Of a stretch of DNA of 64,000 nucleotides, positions 1-8,345 are shown in pieces. Where the stretch lies: positions 62,001 to 126,000 of the forward strand of contig NZ_JACVAA010000007.1 of NCBI RefSeq assembly GCF_014851565.1. The letters run 5' to 3'. A program made the translations under genes and the position numbers. The stretch's first letter is position 1. Every line of letters begins with the position of its first letter. This stretch comes from Pseudomonas sp. PDM15. Its GTDB lineage: Bacteria; Pseudomonadota; Gammaproteobacteria; Pseudomonadales; Pseudomonadaceae. The notes under the pieces are model-generated. The model had not been told where the DNA came from and did no database searches. It was given only the letters and a program-made list of their open reading frames with translations.

Positions 1-1146
1 CAGTACCCGCTGCATGCCACTGGCCTGCAGGGCCTGGCAGGCGCTGTCGGTCAGCTGCAGCACGTTGGCGAATGGCGAGGGTTGCGCCAGCAGCTTGGCG
101 CAGTGCTGTTTCCACAAGTCCAGCTGCGGATTGACCGCCGGGGCGGGTGCCTGCAGGTCCTTCAGACGACAGGCATCCCATGGCCACAGCAGCGCCTCGG
201 CCGGGTGCCATAGGTCAGGCATTTCGTACTGGCGAGCGCTCTGCGCGGCCTGCTGGTGAACCAGTTGCTGCATCTCCGGCAGGGCGACCTGCAGGTACAG
301 TCCGGTCAGGCGCTGCCAGCGCAGGTGGTGCTCACAGGCCCAGTTGTGGTGGCTGGATAGGGCCAGGCCGTTGGCCAGCAGGATGCTGTTGCCGGGCTGG
401 GTCAGCCAGCGGCGCAGGTTGGTGTCTTCGTCGAGCAATTGCTGCTGGTGCAGTGGATGCTCGTTGTCGCGGGCGATGTGCAGGGCCTTGACCAGCAGGC
501 GGCGGTCCTCGACCAGCAGGCGATAGCCCTGGACGATCCACTCCGGCATGCGCCAGTGCCGGGCCAGGGTCAGGCACAGCGCCGGCAGCGACACGCCGAG
601 CAGTTCGCGCTCGACCTTGCAGGGCGGCTCGCCCCGCCCGAGCACGCGGCGCTCCCAGGCCTCGAACAGCTGCGGGTGTATGGCCACCAGCGGCCACAAC
701 GGGGCGAGGAACAGCAGGCTGCCCCAGTGAATTTCCTGCCACAGACGGGCCAGGCGCCCGGCGAACAGACCGTTGGCCTGCTGCGTGGCGTGCAGGCTGA
801 TCAGCTGCAACTGGCGCAGGGGCAGGGAGATCTGCGCCTCGTCCAGCACCGGCATCTGCTCGAGAAGCGTTTCCGCACGTTTCAGGCCGAGGCGGTTGAG
901 CGCCATCTCCAGGCTTTCGGCCGGTTCGCCGAGGCTGCCAGTGTGCCGGTTGGTCTCGCGCAATACGGCGAGGGCGATGGCCGGGCTGTCCTGCATCTGC
1001 TCGGCGATCTCGCGCAGGGACTTGCGGCTGTCCTGCAGGGCACGGCGAACCGCCTCGTGGTGGCGGGCGGCGATGGGCAGGCGAACCTCGTCCAGCTGCT
1101 TGAGCCAGGCGTCGAGGCTGCGCGGTATGGGCTTGTCTGTGGGCAT
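1..1146 (-). CDS. HDOD-domain protein, 3' part outside window
   Basis: The frame is open on the minus strand from an ATG at 1146 to the window edge, giving 382 residues with no stop, so the C-terminus is missing. Residues about 8-130 resemble an HDOD domain, an HD-like fold lacking phosphohydrolase metal ligands: LPIAARHHEAVRRAL, then SLREIAEQMQDSPAIALAVLR and AESLEMALNRLG. The rest is a Trp- and Leu-rich helical region I cannot assign. HDOD proteins in Pseudomonas are usually signalling or regulatory adaptors. It is divergent from motA with a 119-base gap, and as I recall PAO1 has a hypothetical gene in the same place. The family call is by eye; a specific function is not supported. Confidence 0.75.
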   Translation of the reverse strand, partial: MPTDKPIPRSLDAWLKQLDEVRLPIAARHHEAVRRALQDSRKSLREIAEQMQDSPAIALAVLRETNRHTGSLGEPAESLEMALNRLGLKRAETLLEQMPVLDEAQISLPLRQLQLISLHATQQANGLFAGRLARLWQEIHWGSLLFLAPLWPLVAIHPQLFEAWERRVLGRGEPPCKVERELLGVSLPALCLTLARHWRMPEWIVQGYRLLVEDRRLLVKALHIARDNEHPLHQQQLLDEDTNLRRWLTQPGNSILLANGLALSSHHNWACEHHLRWQRLTGLYLQVALPEMQQLVHQQAAQSARQYEMPDLWHPAEALLWPWDACRLKDLQAPAPAVNPQLDLWKQHCAKLLAQPSPFANVLQLTDSACQALQASGMQRVL

Positions 1147-1183
1147 GCGGGTTGAGCCAAACTGGCTTTTCGCCTTTACTGCC

Positions 1184-1210
1184 TATAGTCTGGCGCAATA
1201 CTTCCGATAA
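1184..1210 (+). promoter_or_regulatory. Candidate sigma-28 (FliA) promoter for motAB
   Basis: TATA at 1184-1187, a 15-base spacer, then TCCGATAA at 1203-1210. The FliA consensus is TAAA-N15-GCCGATAA, so the -10 half matches at 7 of 8 bases and the -35 at 3 of 4. It lies 55 bases upstream of the motA start, in the gap shared with the divergent HDOD gene. The match is by eye and the motif is short; P. aeruginosa motAB is not, as I recall, a clear FliA target. Confidence 0.35.
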
Positions 1211-1265
1211 TTAGAAGGGTTGTTTTACAGAACCCTTTCGACTGGCTCTTCAAGCTTAAATTCCC

Positions 1266-2117
1266 ATGGTCAAGATCATCGGCATCCTGGTTGTTTTCGG
1301 CTGCGTTTTCGGCGGCTTCATTCTGTCCGGCGGCAAGTTCATGGCGCTGGTGCACCCCTTCGAGGTGATGATCATCGGCGGCGCCGCCCTGGGGGCCTTC
1401 CTCCAGGCCAACCCCGGCAGCGCCTTCATGACCGTGTTCAAGAAGTCGCTGGCGATGTTCAGCAGCCGCTTCACCCACGCCTTCTACCTGGAAGTGCTGA
1501 AGCTGCTCTACGAGATCCTCAACAAGAGTCGCCGCGAGGGCATGATGGCCATCGAGGCCGACGTCGAGGACCCCAACGCCAGTCCGATCTTCAGCAAGTA
1601 CCCGGCCATCCTCAAGGATGCGCAGATGACCGCGTTCATCTGCGATTACCTGCGCATCATGTCCTCCGGCAACATGGCGCCCCACGAGCTGGAAAACCTC
1701 TTCGACATGGAGATTTCCAGCCTGAAGGAAGAACTGGAGCACCCGGCCCATGCGGTGTCCAAGGTGGCCGACGGCATGCCGGCAATGGGTATCGTGGCGG
1801 CAGTACTGGGTATCGTGATCACCATGTCCATCCTCGCCACCGCCGACAACGCGCAGATCGGTGAGAAGGTGGGTACGGCGCTGGTCGGTACTTTCCTCGG
1901 CATTCTCGCCTCCTACGGTTTCTTCGCCCCGCTGGCCGACGCCCTGACGCATGACGCCAAGGAAGAGCTGAACCTCTACGAATCGATCAAGGCCACCCTG
2001 GTGGCATCCGCCTCCGGCATGCCGCCGACGCTGGCCGTGGAATTCGGCCGCAAGGTGTTGTTGCCGGCGCATCGGCCGAGCTTCAGCGAGCTCGAACAGG
2101 CCATGCGTGGCAACTGA
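1266..2117 (+). CDS. motA: Flagellar stator proton channel subunit MotA
   Basis: The 283-residue protein is the usual MotA length. It forms, with MotB, the proton-conducting stator of the flagellar motor in the inner membrane. Hydrophobic segments lie near residues 3-22, 33-50, 172-192 and 203-222. Pro172 in the MPAMGIVAAVLG segment matches the proton-path proline of E. coli MotA, and the cytoplasmic loop carries the charged residues Arg89/Arg90 and Glu97 in the region that contacts the rotor. The ATG at 1266 begins MVKIIGILVV as in relatives; I see no strong ribosome binding site. motB follows 16 bases downstream. Pseudomonas also has a second stator, MotCD, encoded elsewhere; adjacency to rsgA/orn identifies this as the MotAB set. 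Confidence 0.97.
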   Translation: MVKIIGILVVFGCVFGGFILSGGKFMALVHPFEVMIIGGAALGAFLQANPGSAFMTVFKKSLAMFSSRFTHAFYLEVLKLLYEILNKSRREGMMAIEADVEDPNASPIFSKYPAILKDAQMTAFICDYLRIMSSGNMAPHELENLFDMEISSLKEELEHPAHAVSKVADGMPAMGIVAAVLGIVITMSILATADNAQIGEKVGTALVGTFLGILASYGFFAPLADALTHDAKEELNLYESIKATLVASASGMPPTLAVEFGRKVLLPAHRPSFSELEQAMRGN

Positions 2118-2133
2118 GTTGGGTTGCTGAACC

Positions 2134-3174
2134 ATGGAGAACAACCAGCCGATACTGGTCAAGCGGGTCAAGAAGGTTGCTGGCGGCCACCACGGTGGCG
2201 CCTGGAAGATCGCCTTCGCCGACTTCGCCACGGCCATGATGGCGTTCTTCATGGTGATGTGGCTGATGTCCTCGGCCACGCCCGAACAGAAGAAGGCCAT
2301 TTCCGGCTACTTCCAGGACCCCATTGGCTTTACCGAAAGCGCCAGCCCCTATGTCATCGACCTAGGCGGTACGCCGACCCCGGCGCCCGACCGCACCCTC
2401 AACCCCGAGCTGAAGGATGCGCCGGACGCCGCCGAGGCGGCGGTCGATGCCAAGGACGACCAGGCCGAGATGGACGCCAGTCAGGCCGAGACGCTGGCCG
2501 AGCAGGTGGAGCGCGAGCGCCTGGAGCTGTTGCTGCAGGAGCTGCAGACCAAGGTCGACGAAGACCCGCAGCTGCAGAAGTTCAAGGACCAGATCCTCTT
2601 CGAGATCACCCAGGATGGTCTGCGCATCCAGATCATGGATGCCGAGAACCGGCCGATGTTCGATATCGGCAGCGCCCGTCTGCAGCCCTATTTCGAAGAC
2701 ATCCTGCTGATCCTCGCCGAGACCATCAAGGCGGTGCCGAACAAGATCAGCGTCAGCGGCCATACCGACGCCAAGCCTTTCGCCGGTCAGGCCGAGTTCG
2801 GCAACTGGGAGCTGTCGGCCAGTCGTGCCAACGCCGCGCGGCGCACCCTGGTCGCCGGCGGCTACCCGGAGCCGCGGGTGGCGCGGGTGGTGGGCTATGC
2901 CTCGTCGGCACTGTTTGATCGCAAGGACCCGTTCAATCCGGTGAACCGCCGGATCGACATCATCGTCCTGACCAAGAAGGCTCAGCGCGCCATCGAGGGC
3001 GAGCAGGATGGTGACGGCACCGCCGAGGCCGCCGAGCCGCCAGCGCCCACCGAGGCGGTGGCGCCGGGCTCGGAGCCGGCGGCGCCGGGCGAGCCGGCCC
3101 AGGCGGATGAGCTGCGCCAGCGCCTGAACATCTTCGAGGACGGCGCGCTGCAGTTCGACCAGCCCCAGGAATGA
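2134..3174 (+). CDS. motB: Flagellar stator subunit MotB
   Basis: 346 residues. A short cytoplasmic N-terminus is followed by one transmembrane helix (about 28-47) holding Asp30 in the AFADFATAMMAF motif, the proton-carrying aspartate. A long acidic linker with coiled-coil character (about 85-150) leads to an OmpA/MotB peptidoglycan-binding domain (about 160-285) with VSGHTDAKPF and the SASRANAARRTL stretch. The C-terminal 60 residues are Ala/Pro/Glu-rich and low-complexity. It anchors the stator to the cell wall and completes the proton channel with MotA, directly upstream. A hairpin terminator follows immediately after the stop. Confidence 0.97.
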   Translation: MENNQPILVKRVKKVAGGHHGGAWKIAFADFATAMMAFFMVMWLMSSATPEQKKAISGYFQDPIGFTESASPYVIDLGGTPTPAPDRTLNPELKDAPDAAEAAVDAKDDQAEMDASQAETLAEQVERERLELLLQELQTKVDEDPQLQKFKDQILFEITQDGLRIQIMDAENRPMFDIGSARLQPYFEDILLILAETIKAVPNKISVSGHTDAKPFAGQAEFGNWELSASRANAARRTLVAGGYPEPRVARVVGYASSALFDRKDPFNPVNRRIDIIVLTKKAQRAIEGEQDGDGTAEAAEPPAPTEAVAPGSEPAAPGEPAQADELRQRLNIFEDGALQFDQPQE

Positions 3175-3175
3175 A

Positions 3176-3207
3176 AGAGGCCGCGATCATCGCGGCCTCT
3201 TCGTTTT
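3176..3207. terminator. Terminator between convergent motB and rsgA
   Basis: AGAGGCCGCG at 3176-3185 pairs with CGCGGCCTCT at 3191-3200 around a 5-base loop, followed on the plus strand by TTCGTTTT. It sits between the ends of motB and rsgA and could serve both directions. Confidence 0.75.
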
Positions 3208-3216
3208 CCGTCTCTA

Positions 3217-4248
3217 TCAATAATCGGGTTCGGGCAGGCTGGCCAGGATATGCCGGTAGCTGGCCATCCGCTGTGGCTGGATACGTCCGTCTTCCAGGGC
3301 CTTGAGCAGGGCGCAGCCCGGTTCGCGGTCATGCTTGCAGTCGCGGAAGCGGCAGGTACCGAGCAGGTCGCGGAACTCGATGAAGCCGGCTTCCACGTCG
3401 TCACGACTGACATGGCCGAGCCCGAACTCGCGGATACCGGGCGAGTCGATCAGCTCGCCGCCGCCGGGGAAGTGGAACAGTCGTGCGGTGGTGGTGGTGT
3501 GGGTGCCCTTGCCGGTGACTTCCGACAGTGGCCCGACGCGGGTATCGACGCCCGGCAGCAGGCTGTTGACCAGCGACGACTTGCCCACTCCGGATTGACC
3601 GACGAATACGCTGACGTGGCCGTCCAGGCGCGCCCGCAGCTGATCCATGCCGTCGCCTTCGTGGGCCGACACCTCCAGCAGCGGATAGCCCAGCTGACGG
3701 TAGGTGGTGAGCAGGCCGTTGAGGTGTTCGGAGTTCTGCTCGTCAACCAGGTCAGCCTTGTTCAGCAGCAGCTGCGGCTGGATGCCGGCGTGCTCGGCGG
3801 CGATCAGGTAGCGGTCGATCAGGTTGGCGTGGGCGTGCGGCAGCGGGGCGAAGACGATGACGATCAGATCGACGTTGCCGGCCACTGGCTTGAGCACGCC
3901 ACGCATGTCCGGGCGGCACAGCTCGGAAGTGCGTGGCAGTTGGGCGACGATCACCCCGTTGCCCTGGTTGCCGGGGCGCCACACCACGCGGTCGCCGGTG
4001 ACCAGCGTTGGCAGGTTGGCGCGCAGGTGGCAGCGCTGCACCTGGCCGGCGAGCTCGCCTTCCAGCGCCTCGACCTCGACCTGGACGCCGAAGTGGGCGA
4101 TCACCAGGCCTGTCTGCTCAGGGCCCAGGTCGCCACCCTCCAGCTCTTCGAGCATGCGCGATTCACGCTTGGCGGCACGAGCGGCGCGCTCTTCCTGGAC
4201 CTTGTCGATGCGCCAGTTCTGCCGGCGGGTGAGTTGGCGTTTGGCCAT
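3217..4248 (-). CDS. rsgA: Small-subunit ribosome biogenesis GTPase RsgA
   Basis: 343 residues from the ATG at 4248; the frame stays open upstream, but only this start gives the typical MAKRQLTRRQ N-terminus. The protein is a circularly permuted GTPase that checks late 30S maturation. An OB-fold lies near 45-110; the G4 motif NKAD (163-166) comes before the P-loop GQSGVGKS (217-224), the order expected of the permuted family. The C-terminal zinc site is Cys299, Cys304, His306 and Cys312 (CRFRDCKHDREPGC). It is convergent with motB and divergent from the methyltransferase gene upstream. P. aeruginosa has the same rsgA-orn neighbourhood. Confidence 0.97.
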   Translation of the reverse strand: MAKRQLTRRQNWRIDKVQEERAARAAKRESRMLEELEGGDLGPEQTGLVIAHFGVQVEVEALEGELAGQVQRCHLRANLPTLVTGDRVVWRPGNQGNGVIVAQLPRTSELCRPDMRGVLKPVAGNVDLIVIVFAPLPHAHANLIDRYLIAAEHAGIQPQLLLNKADLVDEQNSEHLNGLLTTYRQLGYPLLEVSAHEGDGMDQLRARLDGHVSVFVGQSGVGKSSLVNSLLPGVDTRVGPLSEVTGKGTHTTTTARLFHFPGGGELIDSPGIREFGLGHVSRDDVEAGFIEFRDLLGTCRFRDCKHDREPGCALLKALEDGRIQPQRMASYRHILASLPEPDY

Positions 4249-4335
4249 GGCCTTTCCGATCAATAAGAAAACGGCGGCGAGTTTAGCACGGGGTCCGGCT
4301 GGCCCTGGCCTCGGCCTGCTGGTACAACAGGCGCC

Positions 4336-5106
4336 ATGCTCGAACTCCTGCGCTCCCGCTATCCCGCCGTCCTCGCCCTGCTGGCCCAGTTCCTGGCCGT
4401 GCTCGGCGTGGCGCTGGCGCTGTTTGTCCTGGCGCAGCTGGGGAGCTGGCGCCCGACCCCTTGGCAGGCCGCCCTGGTGCAGGGCGTGCTGGCGGCTGCT
4501 CTGGGTCACTGGCTGGGGCTGCGCCGCTGGTGGCTGCCGCTGAACCTGGCCTTCGTTCCCGGCTTGCTGGCGCTGCAGAGCCGCGAGTGGCCGGCCTGGT
4601 GGTTCCTGGCCGCCTTCGTCGTGTTGCTGCTGATCAACTGGAACAGCTTCCGCGAGCGGGTGCCGCTCTACCTGAGCGGCGCACGTACCCGCCAATGCCT
4701 GAGCGAGCGGCTGGCGGGCTTGCCTGCCGATTTTCATTTCGTCGACCTGGGCTGTGGCCTGGGCGGCGCCCTGGTGCAGCTGGCGCGCGACTACCCGGCA
4801 GCGCGACTGACAGGAGTGGAGACGGCGCCGCTGGTGTTCCTGCTGGCCTGGTTGCGCTGCCTGCCGTATCGCAACTGCCAGGTGCGCTACCGCAGCCTGT
4901 GGCAGGAAGACTTGGCCGCCTACGATGCGGTGTACTGCTTCCTCTCGCCGACGCCCATGGCCGATCTGTGGGCCAAGGCGCGCCGCGAGATGCGCCCGGG
5001 CAGCCTGCTGATCAGCAATAGCTTCGAGATCCCGGGAGTCGCGCCCGGCGAGATCATCGAGCTGAATGACTGGCGCGATTCGCGGCTGCTGCTCTGGCAC
5101 CTCTGA
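4336..5106 (+). CDS. Membrane-anchored class I SAM methyltransferase-like protein
   Basis: 256 residues. The first ~100 are three to four hydrophobic helices (about 12-34, 45-62, 68-80, 86-101), followed by a cytosolic Rossmann-type domain. VDLGCGLGGALVQLA (136-150) is a good SAM-binding motif I and GVETAPL looks like the acidic end of strand 2; YDAVYCFLSPTPM fits motif IV. The substrate is unknown. The start follows a weak ribosome site, and orn begins 38 bases after the stop, so the two may be co-transcribed. I do not recall this gene between rsgA and orn in PAO1. Family assignment is by motif only. Confidence 0.75.
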   Translation: MLELLRSRYPAVLALLAQFLAVLGVALALFVLAQLGSWRPTPWQAALVQGVLAAALGHWLGLRRWWLPLNLAFVPGLLALQSREWPAWWFLAAFVVLLLINWNSFRERVPLYLSGARTRQCLSERLAGLPADFHFVDLGCGLGGALVQLARDYPAARLTGVETAPLVFLLAWLRCLPYRNCQVRYRSLWQEDLAAYDAVYCFLSPTPMADLWAKARREMRPGSLLISNSFEIPGVAPGEIIELNDWRDSRLLLWHL

Positions 5107-5144
5107 GCGGCTAAACTGGCGCCAATCTAGAAGGAGCCGAACTC

Positions 5145-5690
5145 ATGCCGCAGAACCCCAACAACCTGATCTGGATCGACCTGGAAATGACCGGGCTGGA
5201 GCCGGAGCGGGACGTGATCATCGAGATGGCCACCATCGTCACCGACAGCGAGCTGAACATCCTCGCCGAGGGCCCGGTGATCGCCGTGCACCAGAGTGAC
5301 GAGGTGCTGGCCGGCATGGACGAGTGGAACACCCGCACCCATGGCGACAGCGGCCTGACCCAGCGCGTGCGCGAGAGCAAGATCGGCCCGGCCGAGGCCG
5401 AGGCGCAGACCATCGCCTTCCTCGAGCATTGGGTGCCCAAAGGCAAGTCGCCGATCTGCGGCAACAGCATCGGCCAGGACCGCCGCTTCCTCTACAAGTA
5501 CATGCAGAACCTGGAAGCCTACTTCCACTACCGCTATCTGGACGTGTCGACTCTGAAGATCCTCGCCGGCATGTGGGCGCCGCAGGTCAAGGACTCGTTC
5601 CAGAAGCAGGGTACCCACCAGGCGCTGGACGACATCCGCGAGTCCATCGCCGAGCTCAAGCACTATCGTCAGCACTTCCTCAAGGTCTGA
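5145..5690 (+). CDS. orn: Oligoribonuclease
   Basis: 181 residues, the standard length. This DEDDh 3'-5' exonuclease degrades 2-5 nt RNAs and, in Pseudomonas, the pGpG produced from cyclic-di-GMP. The first catalytic block is IWIDLEMTGLEPERD (D and E of DEDDh), the middle aspartate is in NSIGQDRRFL, and the final His/Asp pair is in HQALDDIRESI. A good ribosome site (AGAAGGAG) precedes the ATG at 5145. A terminator shared with queG follows. Confidence 0.98.
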   Translation: MPQNPNNLIWIDLEMTGLEPERDVIIEMATIVTDSELNILAEGPVIAVHQSDEVLAGMDEWNTRTHGDSGLTQRVRESKIGPAEAEAQTIAFLEHWVPKGKSPICGNSIGQDRRFLYKYMQNLEAYFHYRYLDVSTLKILAGMWAPQVKDSFQKQGTHQALDDIRESIAELKHYRQHFLKV

Positions 5691-5703
5691 CCCCGAACGA
5701 AAA

Positions 5704-5727
5704 GGCCCGCTTAATGCGGGCCTTTTT
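5704..5727. terminator. Bidirectional terminator between orn and queG
   Basis: GGCCCGC (5704-5710), loop TTAAT, GCGGGCC (5716-5722), then five T on the plus strand; on the minus strand the downstream side is also T-rich. The loop contains the queG stop codon, so the hairpin is partly coding for queG. Confidence 0.85.
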
Positions 5728-6784
5728 CATGGTGCCGGGCCAGCGCCCATTCGACATGCTCGCGCACCAGCGCCGAGGGGTGTTCGCGCCGGACCTTGAG
5801 CGCCTCCAGCACCGGGATGCTCGACGGCGCATTGCCCAGGCCCACAGCCAGGTTGCGCAGCCAGTTCTCGTAGCCGGTTCGGCGCAGCGGCGAGCCTTCG
5901 GTGCGGCTGAGAAACTCCTCCTCGCTCCACAGAAACAGCTCGGCCAGCGAGCTGTTGTCCAGGCCATGGCGCGGCTGGAAGTCGCCCTGCTCGGTGGGGC
6001 GGGCGAAGCGGTTCCACGGGCAGACGATCTGGCAGTCGTCGCAGCCGAACACCCGATTGCCGATCGGCGCGCGCAGCTCCTCGGGAATCGGGCCCTTGAG
6101 CTCGATGGTCAGGTAGGAAATGCAGCGCCGCGCATCCAGCACGTAAGGGCCGACGAAGGCGTTGGTCGGGCACACGTCCAGGCAGGAGCTGCAGCGTCCG
6201 CAGTGCTCGGTCGCGTGTGGCGGGTCCACCGGCAGGGGAATGTCGACGAACAGCTCGCCGAGGAAGAACCAGCTGCCGGCCTTGCGGTTGAGCACCAGGG
6301 TGTTCTTGCCGATCCAGCCGAGGCCGGCCTTTTCCGCGATGGCCTTTTCCAGCACCGGGGCGCTGTCGACGAAGGCGCGGTGGCCGAACGGGCCGACGGC
6401 GCCCTGGATGCGTTCGGCCAGTTGCTGCAGGCGCTTGCGGATCAGCTTGTGGTAGTCGCGGCCCAGGGCATAGCGCGACACATAGGCGCTCTCCGGCTCG
6501 GCCAGGCGCTGGGCCATCTGCGTGTCGCCGGGCATGTAGTCCATGCGCAGTGACACCACCCGCAAGGTTCCGGGCACCAGCTCGTCCGGGTGCGAGCGCT
6601 TGCTGCCATGGGCGGCCATGTATTCCATCTCGCCCTGGTAGCCGGCGTCCAGCCAGCGCTGCAGATGCTGCTCGTGCTCGCCCAGCTCGACATCGGCGAT
6701 GCCGACCTGCTGGAAGCCCAGCTCGCGTCCCCAGTCCTTGATGGACTGCGCCAGTTGAGCGAGGTCGAGGTGCGAATCGGGCAT
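5711..6784 (-). CDS. queG: Epoxyqueuosine reductase
   Basis: 357 residues from the ATG at 6784 (MPDSHLDLAQ), chosen over a longer open frame because the upstream part overlaps the nnr promoter. The enzyme catalyses the last step of queuosine biosynthesis, reducing epoxyqueuosine in tRNA with a cobalamin and two 4Fe-4S clusters. The two ferredoxin-type clusters are visible as CGRCSSCLDVCP and CDDCQIVCPWN around residues 190-255. The C-terminal part has HEAT-like repeats (NWLRNLAVGLGNAP). It is divergent from nnr with a gap of 64 bases and convergent with orn. Confidence 0.96.
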   Translation of the reverse strand: MPDSHLDLAQLAQSIKDWGRELGFQQVGIADVELGEHEQHLQRWLDAGYQGEMEYMAAHGSKRSHPDELVPGTLRVVSLRMDYMPGDTQMAQRLAEPESAYVSRYALGRDYHKLIRKRLQQLAERIQGAVGPFGHRAFVDSAPVLEKAIAEKAGLGWIGKNTLVLNRKAGSWFFLGELFVDIPLPVDPPHATEHCGRCSSCLDVCPTNAFVGPYVLDARRCISYLTIELKGPIPEELRAPIGNRVFGCDDCQIVCPWNRFARPTEQGDFQPRHGLDNSSLAELFLWSEEEFLSRTEGSPLRRTGYENWLRNLAVGLGNAPSSIPVLEALKVRREHPSALVREHVEWALARHHEKGPH

Positions 6785-6812
6785 GACGGGACGGCAGGGC
6801 AGGGGAGATGGG

Positions 6813-6818
6813 TATAAT
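6813..6818 (+). promoter_or_regulatory. Candidate -10 box for nnr operon
   Basis: TATAAT at 6813-6818, 30 bases upstream of the nnr start, in the gap shared with divergent queG. The -35 region at 6790-6795 (GACGGC) is poor. It probably starts the plus-strand run nnr-tsaE-amiB-mutL. Confidence 0.5.
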
Positions 6819-6848
6819 TCTGCCAGACCTCGCCCGAATCGCCGAACC

Positions 6849-8345
6849 ATGCCTGTCAGTCACGACCTGCCTCTTCCTCTCTTTACCGCCGCCCAGGTGC
6901 GCGAACTGGACGCCCGCCTGATCGCCGCCGGCACGCCTGGCTTCGAATTGATGCAGCGCGCCGCCCATGCCGCCTGGCGCGCGTTGCGTCAGCACTGGCC
7001 GCAGGCCGGGGCAGTCACCGTGCTGGCCGGTGCCGGCAACAACGCTGGCGACGGCTACCTGGTGGCCGAGTTGGCGCATAGATTCGGCTGGAGCGTGCGG
7101 GTGCTGGCCGTTGCTGCGCCGGAGATGCTGACCGGTGGTGCCGCGGCGGCTCGCGATGCGGCGCGGGCGGCCGGAGTCGCCATAGATGGTTGGAGCGACA
7201 GCAGCGAATTGCGCGGCGTACTGGTCGATGCGCTGCTGGGCACCGGTTTCAAGGGCGATCTGCGTCCGCCCTACGACTCTGCCGTCGAGGCGATCAATGC
7301 TTCCGGCTTGCCGGTGCTGGCGCTGGATCTGCCTTCCGGCCTGTGTGCCGATACCGGGCGAGTAGCCGAGCAGGCGGTGCGCGCCGATCTGACCGTCAGC
7401 TTTATTGGTCTCAAGCTCGGCCTGTTCACCGGCGATGCACCTGACTGGGTGGGCGAGCTGTTGTTCGACGACCTGCAGGCCGATCCGCAGTTGGTCGCCC
7501 GGCAGCCATACGCGGCGCTGCGCCTGGCCGGCACTGTGCTGCCGCAGCCGGCGCCGCGCGCCCGTACCGCGCACAAGGGCCAGTTCGGTCATGTGCTGGT
7601 GATCGGCGGCGATCGTGGCTTTGGTGGTGCCGCCTTGCTCAGTGCCGAGAGCGCCCTGCGTGCCGGTGCCGGCCTTGTGTCCTTGGCGACCCGTCCGGAG
7701 CATGTGGCGGCCAGCCTGGCGCGCCTGCCGGAAGTGATGTGCCAGGCCAGCGAGTCCACCTATCAGCTGCCAGGCCTGTGCGAGCGCGCGGATGTGCTGG
7801 TGGTCGGTCCCGGTCTCGGTCAGCGCGCCTGGGGGCGCAGCCTGCTCAGCGCGGCAGCGGCCAGTCCGCGGCCACAGGTGTGGGATGCCGACGCGCTCAA
7901 TCTGCTGGCGGATGGCGCCGTGACGCTGCCGGCCGACAGCGTGATCACCCCGCACCCGGGCGAGGCCGGCCGGCTGCTCGGGCGCTCGACCGCCGAGGTG
8001 CAGTTCGATCGTCCTGCTGCGGGACTGGCACTGGCGCAGAAGTATCAGGCGGTGGTGGTGCTCAAGGGCGCCGGCAGCCTGGTGGCTGCGCCGGATGGTC
8101 GTCTGCGCCTGTGCGACCGCGGCCATCCTGCCATGGCCACCGCTGGCCTGGGCGATGTGCTGGCCGGCCTGATCGGCGCCTTGCGCGGTCAGGGTCTGGA
8201 CGCCTTCGACGCCGCCTGTCTTGGCGTCTGGCTGCATGCCTGTGCTGGCCAGCGGCTCGGCGAGCAGGGGCGCGGCCTGGCGGCCAGCGATCTAATTCCG
8301 ACCATTCGTCAGTTGTTGCAGGAGCATGCGCCGTGTTTAAGGTGA
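6849..8345 (+). CDS. nnr: Bifunctional NAD(P)H-hydrate repair enzyme
   Basis: 498 residues from the ATG at 6849. The N-terminal half (about 10-220) is the NAD(P)HX epimerase (YjeF_N) with AGAGNNAGDGYLVA; the C-terminal half (about 235-490) is the ADP-dependent NAD(P)HX dehydratase (carbohydrate-kinase-like) with GPGLGQ, DADALNLL, TPHPGEAGRLL and the GLGDVLAG motif. It repairs hydrated NADH/NADPH. The 3' end overlaps tsaE by 13 bases, so the two are translationally linked, as in many gammaproteobacteria. Confidence 0.96.
   Translation: MPVSHDLPLPLFTAAQVRELDARLIAAGTPGFELMQRAAHAAWRALRQHWPQAGAVTVLAGAGNNAGDGYLVAELAHRFGWSVRVLAVAAPEMLTGGAAAARDAARAAGVAIDGWSDSSELRGVLVDALLGTGFKGDLRPPYDSAVEAINASGLPVLALDLPSGLCADTGRVAEQAVRADLTVSFIGLKLGLFTGDAPDWVGELLFDDLQADPQLVARQPYAALRLAGTVLPQPAPRARTAHKGQFGHVLVIGGDRGFGGAALLSAESALRAGAGLVSLATRPEHVAASLARLPEVMCQASESTYQLPGLCERADVLVVGPGLGQRAWGRSLLSAAAASPRPQVWDADALNLLADGAVTLPADSVITPHPGEAGRLLGRSTAEVQFDRPAAGLALAQKYQAVVVLKGAGSLVAAPDGRLRLCDRGHPAMATAGLGDVLAGLIGALRGQGLDAFDAACLGVWLHACAGQRLGEQGRGLAASDLIPTIRQLLQEHAPCLR

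Noticed and set aside
3217..5100. rsgA starting far upstream of 4248
   Set aside because: The extra residues overlap the methyltransferase gene antisense and have no GTPase features; the ATG at 4248 is the family start.
5727..8237. 836-codon minus-strand frame across nnr
   Set aside because: Arg/Gly-rich shadow of nnr and queG; both are confidently assigned in other frames.
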